64,000 nt of DNA from Aedes albopictus. Its lineage: Eukaryota; Arthropoda; Insecta; Diptera; Culicidae. A model generated the notes under the pieces. The model ran no database searches. It was given only the letters and a program-made list of their open reading frames with translations, and was not told the origin of the DNA. The DNA lies in contig NC_085138.1 in the NCBI RefSeq assembly GCF_035046485.1, forward strand, positions 448,485,204 to 448,549,203, in the 5' to 3' direction. Position 1 is the stretch's first letter. Each line of letters starts with the position of its first letter. Below are positions 47,031 to 58,299 of the stretch, piece by piece. Position numbers and translations under genes: made by a program.

Positions 47031-47860
47031 TATGTTCTGTTTTAAACTTGCCTGCATATTTCAAAAACTGCAATATGGCATTTTCGTAATGGATCCCTTA
47101 TTCCACAGAGTTCACATGTTACCTGGACGAAATTTTCACACCAGAAATCTGAAAACTAAACTAAGATTTCTCATTGGAGATCAAAAGCCTAAATCATTCT
47201 ATAGGGAAATATTCACCAAATTTCACCAAGAACTTCTGTTATGGTTCTCCAAGTGTTTTATTGGAACTATTTCTCTCATATCTCTCCGTAACTCACACTA
47301 TTTCACCTGAAACTGAATAAGTAATGTTACATTACAACGTGCATACAATTTCATTAACAAATTAACAACATATTTCTCGCCCTCAAGAAGTTCCGAGCTT
47401 CCTATCAGAAGCGCATCCAACATTTATTCAGGGGATTCTTCGACTAATATTTCTGGTACTTCTCCACGAATTTATACCTGAAGTACTCTATTTATCTGCT
47501 AAGAAGTCTTAAAGAGAAGAATCAGCGTTTTCTCTTAAGATTGCTGAACTTTTAGACTTTGACGATACGATACAAAATTCAAAAAACAACTTTCAATTAG
47601 ATGAATTCCAAGGAATTTCGGTTCGGAAGCATGGCGGAATCATTCGGTATATCGCATACCCTTAATTTATAGCCTACTACTACTCCTGGCTTTGCTCCTA
47701 ATGTTGTTCGAGGTTATTTGCTTTAGTGCAAGGCATACTTTGACTCACCGAAGCCCATTCCACTAACTGATAAGTTACAATTCATCAAAACATGGTTCCT
47801 TGGATCGACTCACATTGATATCATCATCTCCAGCACACATCTCCTCGCTCATTCACAACG
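47031..47860. other. Intronic AT-rich stretch
   Basis: No gene. A short piece near 47390-47500 resembles a decayed 12-bp array (ttctcgccctcaagaagttc onward). Confidence 0.35.
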
Positions 47861-49310
47861 TTCGATGAACTTGAACTTCCCCCGGGTTTCGATTATGCTC
47901 GTTGGCCGCTGCCGGGTGATGAAATTAATTTCCATCGTTCATGCGCTTCTCTGGCGACGGACGACCCTCGCTCGCTTCTGGATGGTTCTTTCCGAGAACC
48001 GGGCGCATTCAAACAGCAGAATGCATGCACATTCCCAGAGCATAAACCGTCGTTGGACGAACGTGAAGACACGGGTGACTCTCTCCCCCTCGCGTTGTTG
48101 TTGTGCCTTGGTTGAGTTTGCATTTCTACGCTCTACTACGACAACGACGCCGAAGAAGAAGCGCATGCAAGCGCGAGTAGGACAGAGAATGCCCTTGATT
48201 TTCCCTTCCTTGTTCCGCCGCTAATGAGCCTTGGCTCCACAGCACAGCATAATAAGCAGCCCCGTTCAACGAGAGGGGAGAACACCCGAGCTACGAAAAC
48301 GCCTAAATGTCTGCATTTTTCGCTACACGCTCATATGTTGGCCTCGCTCGCTCGGGCGCCCACTGAGCGAGAGTGAGGTCATTCCCCGCGTGCTCGAGAA
48401 TGTGAAAGATGCGTGGTGCGCGGTAAGACTCGCGTAGTTCGACCGCCTAAGAACTGATCACGGTGGTTTCTTGGCTTCTTGGGGGTATTGCCTCGAACGC
48501 AACGACCGTCCGAGGATGGGTTCAGGGATAGCCGGAAGAGTCTATTGCTGCCGCCGCTACTCGCTAGTTAACCGTGAGCGAAACGAGCGCTCGCGAGAAG
48601 AGAACGTAAATGAGCGAGCGGGAGCACGCGCCGCGAGAACATCGCGCGCGCGAGAGACCAAGAGCGCGCGGTCGAACGGTTGTTTGTGACATATTGTAAA
48701 CAGTCGTGTGTTTCAAGTGCATACGCTGAACTTGAAATGGGCCGTTGACGCGAGCCGGCAGCAGCGGGTTCAAGCTCTGCGGCTCTGCGGTGAGTAAGCG
48801 AACGCGAGTTTATTGTTCCCCGCAAAGTCGTCCTACCTTGGCATTTGCGAGGCGTTCACCTCATCTGCAGAGCTCTTCCTGAAACGCACGCCAACAGCAG
48901 CTAGCTAGCTAGCTATGCTAAGCCAACGCTAATTATCAGTTTCGGGTGCTCTGCTGCACCACTCTTGTGATAACGAATCTTCAAGTACGAATCAATTCGG
49001 GGTATGATTGACGGGCTCGACCTTGCTAGTGGGTGTTCGCGCGAAAATTTGAACCGCCGTGTCGTGTCGGGGAGCGCTGAACCAGTTGAAGGTTTTGCAA
49101 TTCAGCTTCAGGGACATCTAGGTTTGCGCGTTGCCGAGTCATCTGCCTCGCGCGGCCAGCTATAGATAAGTACCAAGGTAACAGGAAACAGATTAGCAGA
49201 CGCGAGTCAAGAACCCGAAACATCCTTGATGTAGTCCAGTTTTGGGTTGACGGAATCAGCAGATGAAGACTGGATCGAGCCTAGAGTTCGACAACCTCTT
49301 GCAAGGGTAC
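47861..49310. other. GC-rich, repeat-poor island in presumed E75 intron
   Basis: High CpG, a (CTAG)n run near 48901-48916 and no transposon sequence. A frame starting at 49263 (MKTGSSLEFDNLLQ) meets a good splice donor CAAG|GTACAT at about 49306. This could be a short alternative first exon, but the context before the ATG is weak and no homologue is remembered. Confidence 0.35.
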
Positions 49311-50200
49311 ATCGATACGATACGGAGCTTAGTGAAAGTGAACCTATTTCTCACGCACCCAGGTGAAATACGGCGAGCAACTACTGTTTGCTCCGCAATC
49401 TTTCACAAGCTCCGCATCGATTCTCCGATCCTTCACCTTTTGTGTCGATTTCTTGGCTATGATCTGTTTCGTCACTACTTTAGGAGAGATTGAGGTAACA
49501 TGCGACCCCAAAGGAACCCTAAGGATGTTGGTCATGAAACACGTTAACATGGTCATTGTAACTACTGTGGTTTGAGTGCTGCATGTATCACGGCGTTTGA
49601 CTAGCTTGAGTTTAACGGAATCAATGTACATTTGACAGGTTCTGATTTTATACTCTGTGTTACTGCAGGCGGCTGTTGTGGAGCTACTCAACATTTTGGA
49701 CCTTAACATTCGTTAAGCGGCACCCACTTTAGAAAAATCTGCATGATTTCAGGCCAAACATTGCAATAGGTCCTATCTGCATTTGAGAGGCTCTCTTTGT
49801 TCACTTTCTCTTCCTGTTATTACAATGTAATGATACGTTTTTCAACTACTTTTGCAGTGCAAATCAAAAGAAGATTGTTTTGACCATCGTTCTATGCAAG
49901 GAGATAATCATAGTTCAAATAAACAGCTGAGATATGACCGAAAGAGAGGGAAATCAAAGAGTGCCTCTCTTCTGCAGATTGGACCTTCAGAAATCTTTGG
50001 CCTGATTTGAGTAGTTTTGTCTGGAAAACTCTGGATCGTGTCGAAAACCTTACAAATTCCGGAAACGACTTTTGTGAAATCTATATTTGGGTAATAAAGA
50101 TAAATCTAGAAGGTTGTCAACGCTGGCAAGCGAGGAGGTTTCAACAATTTTACATCAAACATTTTCATCTACCTAGGAGATATTGGAAAGCGGACCGTAA
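49311..50200. other. Unassigned intronic stretch
   Basis: No convincing coding frame, RNA gene or bounded repeat was seen. Confidence 0.35.
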
Positions 50201-51250
50201 AACCTCAACGACGCATCTTGAACCGATTTCCCCTACATCACCCTCCCCAAGCTCAACACACAGTTCAATAGACTCTATGGTTGGTGCATCTAATAGCGGC
50301 CTCCCCCGTCACTTTTCACGTCGCCTCGCCGCCGTGCCGTGGTGACCGTTTTCCTATTCGACTTTTATTTACGACTTCATTTTACGACCTTCTTTTGCCT
50401 CCCACCTTCAACCGTTTTCGTAGGATCGCTCTTTCTCTCGCTGTACGCTGTAGGTGCAGTGAAAATGTTGCAAGTCAACGAACTTTTTTCTTCAGTTTCT
50501 CCCCCATTGTTTGGCGGCTGGGCTGCTTGGCACTCTCACTCTCGTTTTCTTTCAACGTAGCAACGTAGCATGCCTTGGACTTTCCTTCGCATCGCTCGTC
50601 GGTCGGCGTTGCCGCCGTCACCCCTGGCAACCGGTGTGGCGGCGAAGTCGGCGACGCGGCGATGTCTTAAAACCCTAATCGTGGTGACTGGCCGCAGCCT
50701 CCTACGACGATGACGCTCGACGACAGTCAGAGTCACTGTGGTGGAAACTGGAAATAGAGGTTAGGAAAACCGATGCTCGTTGCGTTGTTTATCTCGTCGT
50801 GTTGGGAAGAATTTGTCCCATCATCGCCTACTGCGACCGTGCACTGCCGTGCCGTGGAGGGTTCAGTGGCCTGAAGTCGTTGTTCGTCGGACGGAATACG
50901 ACGGTACACAAGGGAGCGAAGGAAGGTGAAGACGAACGAAAAACCTGAATGCACGGTGCTTGCTTGCTTGCTGGAGAAAACTAGGTATCTGACCTAGCGC
51001 GGCAGCAGCAGCAGCAAGGGGCAACGAACTTCAGGTTTGTGTGTAGGGGGAAACTCTCGAAGGGAAAAGGTCGAGAAAGACACCGAAATGGAGTGTTGAC
51101 GGTGAGACGACAACGATGCTGTGGGAGAAATAAATAAATCACTTTCGTTTTCTTTTCTGTGGGACGACGATTTCAATGGCAACACGGGAGCGTTTGAAAA
51201 AGGCCTACTTTTCCTGTTGGCAATATTAGGGAAAAAAATCAATTGACGAC
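50201..51250. other. GC-rich, repeat-poor island
   Basis: Another composition shift with short overlapping frames on both strands and no family resemblance. A CAG-type run lies near 51003-51016. Candidate regulatory DNA or untranslated exon. Confidence 0.35.
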
Positions 51251-52450
51251 TGAAAATCGGTCATGAAAATCTCCCAATATCAGAAAATGCAACGTTGTTG
51301 TCTGACGATGTACAGAAAAATTAGTAAATATGGTACTAAAGCCCAACGTAGCGATGGTCCAAAAATACATTTTTACTCATTTTTCGATGTTTTATTGATT
51401 GTAGTTGAAAAATATAATATAATAATATTATGTTTTTTTTGAATACGTGTCCCACCCCTAACTTTAAACTCATGGTTTGAGTAAATTTATATTACCGTGT
51501 ACATAAGATCGGAACAGTTTTTTGATGCCCAGTGCGAAAAACGTTGAATTTTATCACTTCAAAATCGATCTCAAATATCAAAATACAATTGTTTACCATC
51601 TAACTTATTAGGAGTTTTTTCATCAATTTACTGACTCCATTGACAGTTGACTCTGGTTATGATAGCCTTAAACGTGCATTCATGTACACCAGTTACAGAA
51701 GAAGACACAAGAGCAGGGGTTCTTAAACTTCTCTAGCCTGCGATCCACTTTTAATGGTATAGAAATTTGGCGTTCTACCTGCCTGGATTTTCGTATCATA
51801 GATACAGTAGGCGACGCTCGATACAAACGCCTTTAACTGCGAGTTCGCGAAGTGCAACTACTTTGCAGTTATCACTCCCCAATCCGTCAAAATGAAACGT
51901 CAACAGCGATACGATGTTTTACGTGTGTACTTTTGCAGCAATGCGATGTTTTCCGAATGCAGCTGGCCTGTATTCTGAAGCAATTGACAGTTCTTTGATG
52001 TATTTCAGTTGCTGCAGTGATCGAATTTCATATGATAAGTGAAACGAAAACATGTTGCAGTTACCGAACGTGTTGGGGCTGTGTATCAGAAAAAAAATAT
52101 GTAGTGGAATGAACATCTCTTAAATTCATTTTTTTTCATAAGAACATGAAATTGTTTGTCTGTCGGATGTAGGGCTCCCATCTTCACAGCATTGAAAATC
52201 AGGACATTTCATGTAAATATTTTCTAAATAATGAGTAAAACTCATCGGGTTTGTTAAGAAATTTTGACCATCATTTGTCCGAAATTACTATAGCAGGACA
52301 TGTCCTGACCAGGACGGATGGTAACCCAAGTCGGTGAGCATGATTTCTAATTGAGAAGCGGTGAGCATGGTCTAATTGGAAAGACTGCATCAAGTTGTCC
52401 AGCAACTTATGAAGTTTCAAACTTACTCCAAAACTTGTTAACATTCTTCC
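51251..52450. other. AT-rich stretch with possible hAT-type end
   Basis: At 51714, caggggttcttaaacttctc starts a segment whose approximate inverse is found at 55318-55356. These may be the two ends of an hAT-like element. No transposase frame is visible between them. Confidence 0.3.
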
Positions 52451-52454
52451 CCTT

Positions 52455-53470
52455 TTGAATAGTTAGTCTTGAAATCCTGGAGATAATTTTCGAAAACAAG
52501 TCCTGAACGAATTTCAGGAATTTCTTCATGAATTCTTAGATGAATTCTAGTGATTTCATCAGGAATTCTTACATGAATTTCAGGAATTTTTATCAAAATT
52601 CCGAAAATTCGTCGAAAACAGGACGAATTTGAGTTTTTTTTTAGAAATTCTTGAATAAATTTCAGGAATTTCTTCTTAAATTCTTAAATAAATTTCAGGA
52701 ATTTCTATCCGAACTCAGAAAACTCGTCAATTGTCAAAAACATGTCCTAGATGGATTCCAGTAAGTTCTTCAGACGAATTTTAGTAATTTCTTAAAGAAT
52801 TCTTGAATGAGTTTCAGGAATTTCTATCTGAAGAATTTTTAGAATTCTACCAAACTTAGGGCCTGTTGAAAGCTGTTGAGATATTTTTATGGGAACTATA
52901 GCAAGAATTCTAGGCGGAATTTTAAGACTTTTTGGTCTGAATTTCTTAAGAAAACTATGGTTGAGATCTTGAGATATACTCACTTAGTGTTTGGCGTAAA
53001 TTCTGGCGAAAACGACGAACATTTTCTTCAAAAATCGACTAAAAATTCATCCGGGATTTCCGCTAGACATTTTCTAAAAAAAAATACAGGAAACTGTATT
53101 ACAAATTAAGTCAGAAACAACAGGAACTCATTGTGAACTAAATTTCTAAAATTCATCAATCAATTTCTATACAATTGTTGCTAAAATTATAGCGCTTCCA
53201 TTACTTCATGAAGTCTCCAGTAAAAACTTTCGATTTTTTTTTTCGGAAGGTCGCCTTAGAAACTCCTCTAGTAGTCGGCTTGAAACTTTTTATGCTAAGA
53301 TTCCACGAAGGAAAACATGGTTGAAGATCATGAGCATTCCCTAAGAGATTACACCAGGGTTTCTACTAGATTTTTTTCCTGAGCTTTTGCAAAAGTGACC
53401 CAGCGATTGCACTACCAATTATACCTGAAGTTTCTCGAAGATTTGTAGTTCAAATTCTACTTGAAATTTG
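52455..53470. repeat. Diverged 12-bp-type array
   Basis: Words such as gaatttcaggaatttcttc and gaattcttgaatga recur for about 1 kb. It is more AT-rich and more diverged than the arrays at 0.2 and 10.4 kb. Confidence 0.55.
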
Positions 53471-53781
53471 TTTAGGGACTCTGTCAATCTTTGAAATGTT
53501 ATGCCACGAGCAAACACTGGCGAACATTGTCGCCCTGGCCACCACATTTGTGAGTCCGGTCCGGTCCTGCCTAACCCTTTGAAGGAACTCATTGGAGAGT
53601 GTAGCGATTGAGAGGGACACCGAGAAAAGGATCAACAGGGCATATAGCATTCGCTACCGGATAAACACAGCAAACGAAACAAACGATCAAGATGCAATGA
53701 AACTTAAGTATTGTGAAGTATTTCACACGAGTTGGTTGCGCCATTTAGAATCTTCCCCGTTACATCTTAATTTCATTACAT

Positions 53782-53962
53782 TGGAGATGAGAGACGAAAA
53801 TGATGAGAGATGAGATATGGTGATGATGATGATGAGAGATAAAAGATAAGAGATGAGAGATGCGAGTAAAGAGATGAGAGAAGAGAGATGATGATAAGAA
53901 AGAAAGAATGAGAGATGATGATGATGATGAGAGATGAGAAATGGTGATGATGCTGATGAGAG
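53782..53962 (+). repeat. ATGAGAGATG simple-sequence tract
   Basis: A purine-rich stretch of gatgatgatgatgagagat and agagatgagag words, with no coding meaning. Confidence 0.75.
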
Positions 53963-55400
53963 TTTAAATATAAGAGATAGAAGATTGGCGGAAGATTGGC
54001 GTGGCTGTGGTAAAAGTTAAAATAACAAAAGTGGCAAAGATATGAGGATGATGATTGATAATATCGTTTTTAAAACGAAGGCAATTGTAAGTGCAGTAAA
54101 TAAAATTAAATGTAGATGAAGAGAATATTGTTAATGGAAAAAACGGCTTTTAAAATAATGAGAGAGTAGGACTAAGAGGGGATTCATACCGTGCCTCTTT
54201 GTGTCTAATTTTTCATGTGCATTGGTTACAAATTGACTGAATTTTGGTGGAAAAACGACCAGTGCGATAAACATATCGGGTGTACGCTGGATGGTCAGAT
54301 AGGTCTTCTTGTTTTAAACGGAAAGCAGCTTTTTTTAAAGACACTACATCGTCTTCAACCAGACTTCTACAGACTGAACAAGCACTAACATTAGACAACG
54401 GACAAAATATATGACACCCAGTGGCCCAGTGAAGAATTTTCCGTTTGACGAAAAGTTTTCACCGACTGGAACGGGAATCGAACTCACACTCCGAGGCTTA
54501 CGAAACGCCTGGATGGCTGCCACCTCTAGCCGCACAGCCACGAAGCCCACATCGTAGCATCTTTTTTGGATTACACTGTAACCTAATACTTGACAAACAT
54601 AACCAAAAATACAAATTTTTAGCAGTAACTTAAGCTCTTCTCTGTCTAAACATTAATGAAATCATACTGCAAAATCCAAATTTCTTAAACCTTTCGGTAG
54701 TATATCCAAACCACCCTGGTCTAGAATTGATTACAGAACATACCTCGGACCACGATTCCAAATCCAAAGGTTCTGCAAATTCGTCAAGAACGTATTCGTA
54801 GATCTTGAGTAGGGTTAAAACCGAGATCGAAGCAGGCTGTGCACGCGAGTGGCTGCGTTTTCAAAACCGTCTGTCGGACGCGTTTTATTTGTTCCGCGTT
54901 GTTTTGAATATGATCGGCGGAATTGAGAAACGCCTGGTAGTGCTATTTCATCCATCCATGACGGAATCCTGGTGACGCAAATGGAAATCAATGATTTCGT
55001 CTCGGTAATAGAGCTTAGACTTAGCCCTTTCATTAATAACTTTCAAATTTCCGGGACACATAGGCCTTAGGGGACAAAGAGGCCTCTACACCTTTCTTAG
55101 GTGTCCAATCAATCTTCTTTTCCCATCCCACAGCTGTTGCAAGGACGTGGCCAGGACAACTTTCAACCATTTGACGGTTGCGTCAATCTTGTCTTAGAGA
55201 CAGTGATTGGCCCGAAGCTTCTGTGTTTTGGAAACCCTCATAACAACGGTCTAGGACTGTACCATCTACGAATTTGTGCGACTTGCTCTATCCTTCAACC
55301 CCCAGTACCGAGTACCAAAGTGGGTCGTGACTCATAGTTTGAGAAACATTGCACTAGATTGCAGCACGTGACAAACTTTCGGTTTCATCCATGTCCAGTA
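53963..55400. other. Unassigned stretch
   Basis: No gene is recognised. A reverse-strand tRNA-like B-box word (gactggaacgggaatcgaac, about 54464-54483) suggests a decayed SINE head near 54470-54550. The end at 55318-55356 is the possible partner of 51714. Confidence 0.35.
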
Positions 55401-56640
55401 GTTGTTGGGAATTTTACAACCTAAACGACGACACAAGCCTCCGTCCCGTCACGACGAACTCAGACAGAGTAACAACGTTGTTGATCCGGTTTGACACGCG
55501 GTTCGATTGATCAATTTTCGATATCTTTCACCGCAGTTGGCCAGTCAGTGGCCGTGCGAGTACCACAGCCTACTACCACGATCCACGCTCATTGTAATGT
55601 CAAAGACCTCTCTCGCTCGTCGTTGTTCGGATGAATTAATGAATATAAAACACACCAGCAGAGGCGGAGAAAAGAAAGCCCCAGCCCCAACATAAACTGC
55701 GCCGGGCGGCCAACATTGCCGCGTCCGTTACCCGCGGGGAGCTGCAATGTATACAAAACATTTTTCTGACCGGAGTCGGAGTCGGAATCGGAACGACATG
55801 GTGAATGAACGAAAAAAAAACTTTTACTTTTCACTTTCATTTGGGCGTCTTCGTGCCATTATTATTTTTTCGTGGCTTGCTTTGCCTTCGCGGCCCGCGT
55901 GCGAATCTATGCTCTGCTCTATTGGAAATTGGATAAGACGACGACGTTGATCATAGTCGGTGGCGCTGCTTCTGCGGGAAAAGTGCAAACTGCGCGAAAA
56001 CCGAAACTGAGAGTGAAGCGCAGCCGCGCTGTCGAGCCGAGAGGGTAATGACACCTGGCGGGAAAGTAGCCAAAGAGCAATGCTCGCTATTTGGGCTAGT
56101 GGTGCCTAGTGAAAGGAAAACTTTTCGCTTCGTTGTTGGCTGCTGTTTTAATGGGGCTCCCAAACGCAGCGCCCAATTAAGTTGATTGCTCTCGGGTCTC
56201 GGATCGGATATCGAAACCGAAGCCCTGGGTTGGACACTTGGGAGGTTTATGGAACTCCTCTGGTGGTAGGTGAGGGGAGGTCATTCATCTCGCTACGATG
56301 GTAGTTGATTGACCGACTTCAGGGCCAACGACCCCCCTTCGAGCCGAGCAGCCGTGTGAACGCGTCCAACGACCGGGGAAAAGCGACGATCATCGAAGTA
56401 GCCATGTGCCTAGGCCTATAACCTAGTGATACCGAAATTCGACACGGATATGCGGATCGGTGCGGATTTCACTTTTTCGCGCAATGCACAATGGTGGAGC
56501 GGTGGCGCCACCGCTGCTGCGCTGGCGATTGCGATTGTGGGGCATTTTTCACTTTCCTCGGCTGGCCGATTTTCTCCATTGCGCTGTGTACGCACGCACA
56601 TGCACCAATAACAGTGCGGGATTGATCGATTGAAAGTGAA
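55401..56640. other. GC-rich, repeat-poor island
   Basis: High GC and CpG with no protein family in any frame. It is within the presumed E75 intron and may hold an enhancer or alternative promoter. Confidence 0.35.
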
Positions 56641-56689
56641 AATTTCACGTGGTTCGGGAGTTATTGTGGCATTCGTGGGGATTTGCGCA

Positions 56690-57300
56690 CATCACGCACG
56701 TATATGCAAGAAATATGCGCCAATTGGCGCATTCAAATCATCCTGTCAGTGAAACAAAAAGTCAAATCAAAGCATGCTTGCAAAATGAATTGCTCTGGAA
56801 AGCAACAACATACAATAATGATTTTCGGCGTCGCATCCAAGGCATCCTTGAGACGATTAGTGATACTTCAGTGAAAATAAGTAGAACTGACAGATGCGGT
56901 AGCTGTTTAATCTTCCATAAAACGGGTTTTTCCATTAATCATAGTATAAACGCTGTGCCCATTTCGAAGTATCAGATTGAACCAACTTGTTTTGCCAAGG
57001 TATTCTACAACGCAATACGGAAGGTCATTTTTCGTTAGAGGAGTTGTCTACTGGAACGAATTACCACGAGATATTTCTACTATTGTCGGTAAAGCAGCCT
57101 TTAAAAAAGGTGTTGAGAAATTTTCTAGTTGTTTTTGTCTATATTGTATATGTAGTTGTATGATTGTTCGTTTCTTTTTGTAAAGTAATTAATGATACAT
57201 CCCTAAAAGTATTGCCACACTTCGTTAACTATTATAGTCGCTTATAACGAGAAAAGATGTAAGTCTTATGTTACGTATAATAAATAAACAGAAACAGAAA
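56690..57300 (+). pseudogene. LINE ORF2 C-terminal and 3' end relic
   Basis: The translation has the C-terminal signature of many non-LTR retrotransposon polyproteins: YGRSFFVRGVVYWNELPRDI followed by a Lys/Phe-rich end (AAFKKGVEKF). The upstream part lies in a different frame, with a shift near 56990-57030. The 3' end is an AT-rich tail with ataataaataaacag and acagaaacagaaac repeats. Reverse transcriptase core motifs are absent, so this is a 5'-truncated dead copy. The clade is not assigned. Confidence 0.65.
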
Positions 57301-57680
57301 CGTCGCTTCATTACTGTGGTAGTTTGGTACATCAGTAGGCCATGCTAGTCTGGAGATCCTAGGTCTGGAGGATCATTATTATTACAACTGTCAACTGGAC
57401 AAGTACCACAATCACTATAAGAATTAGGCATATGAGACTACACTGTTTGATTATGGTACCAATCGTGCATCATTTATGACGTGTCATATCAGCGAATGAC
57501 GTGAACAACAACTGTGAAACACCTCCGGAATCCGGATGCTGTAGCGCACCGTACATAGCCTTTCCAGCAATGCGGAATTGAGTTCGGACACAACCCTTCA
57601 CAGTTCTTCTCAAAATCAATCAATTAACACAGAACAAACATTCTTTCACCCGCCCGCAGAAGAACCAGAAAAGTTGTTAT

Positions 57681-57845
57681 GGGCTTGTTCACAAATGTCA
57701 TAACGCTAAAGGGGGTGGCTGGGTGTCCTTCATGGTGTTACAGCTCGAACAAAATAAAATTTTCCCCATATAAACAGTGTTACCAAGGGGTGGGTGGGTG
57801 TTGAAAATGACTAATTCTAGCGTTATGACATTTGTGAATGAACCC
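57681..57845. mobile_element. 165-bp MITE, TTAT target duplication
   Basis: gggcttgttcacaaatgtca and its imperfect reverse complement at the right end (tgacatttgtgaatgaaccc) bound the element. TTAT occurs on both sides (57677-57680 and 57846-57849). The interior is GT-rich with no coding capacity. Confidence 0.8.
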
Positions 57846-57849
57846 TTAT

Positions 57850-58295
57850 AAACAACTTCTCTAGGGAGAACCATCCGGAGGGCGTAGCACCGGTTAAACC
57901 GACAGCGAAATCGCGGAAAAAAAAAGAAAAAGAAACTGACGGGAGAAACAAAATGTGACAACGCGACTGCACGCGGCAACGCCTTCTGCGTTTTTCTAAG
58001 TTTTCTACAATGATTGAAGAAACATTCGAATATATAGCATTTGACTCCTGCCAAACAGTAGTTCATGTCGTAGTCAAAACAAACATTTTTCCGCATAATA
58101 ATGGAGTTTTTTACTGGAGGCTTGTAATTCCGGGAAGAAGTTGCAGATTTTTCAGGATAATTATTTGGAAAGCAAGTTAAACCAGAAGAAACCTAAATAA
58201 CAGTGCTGAAGAAACAAGAGGCTGGCTCTTAAATCAAGCAGATATCTCCGGCAAGTCGACGGTTTTGATTAAGGTGACACAAACTTCAGGTGGAT
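57850..58295. other. Unassigned stretch
   Basis: No gene, RNA or bounded repeat was recognised. Confidence 0.35.
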
Positions 58296-58299
58296 GCGG

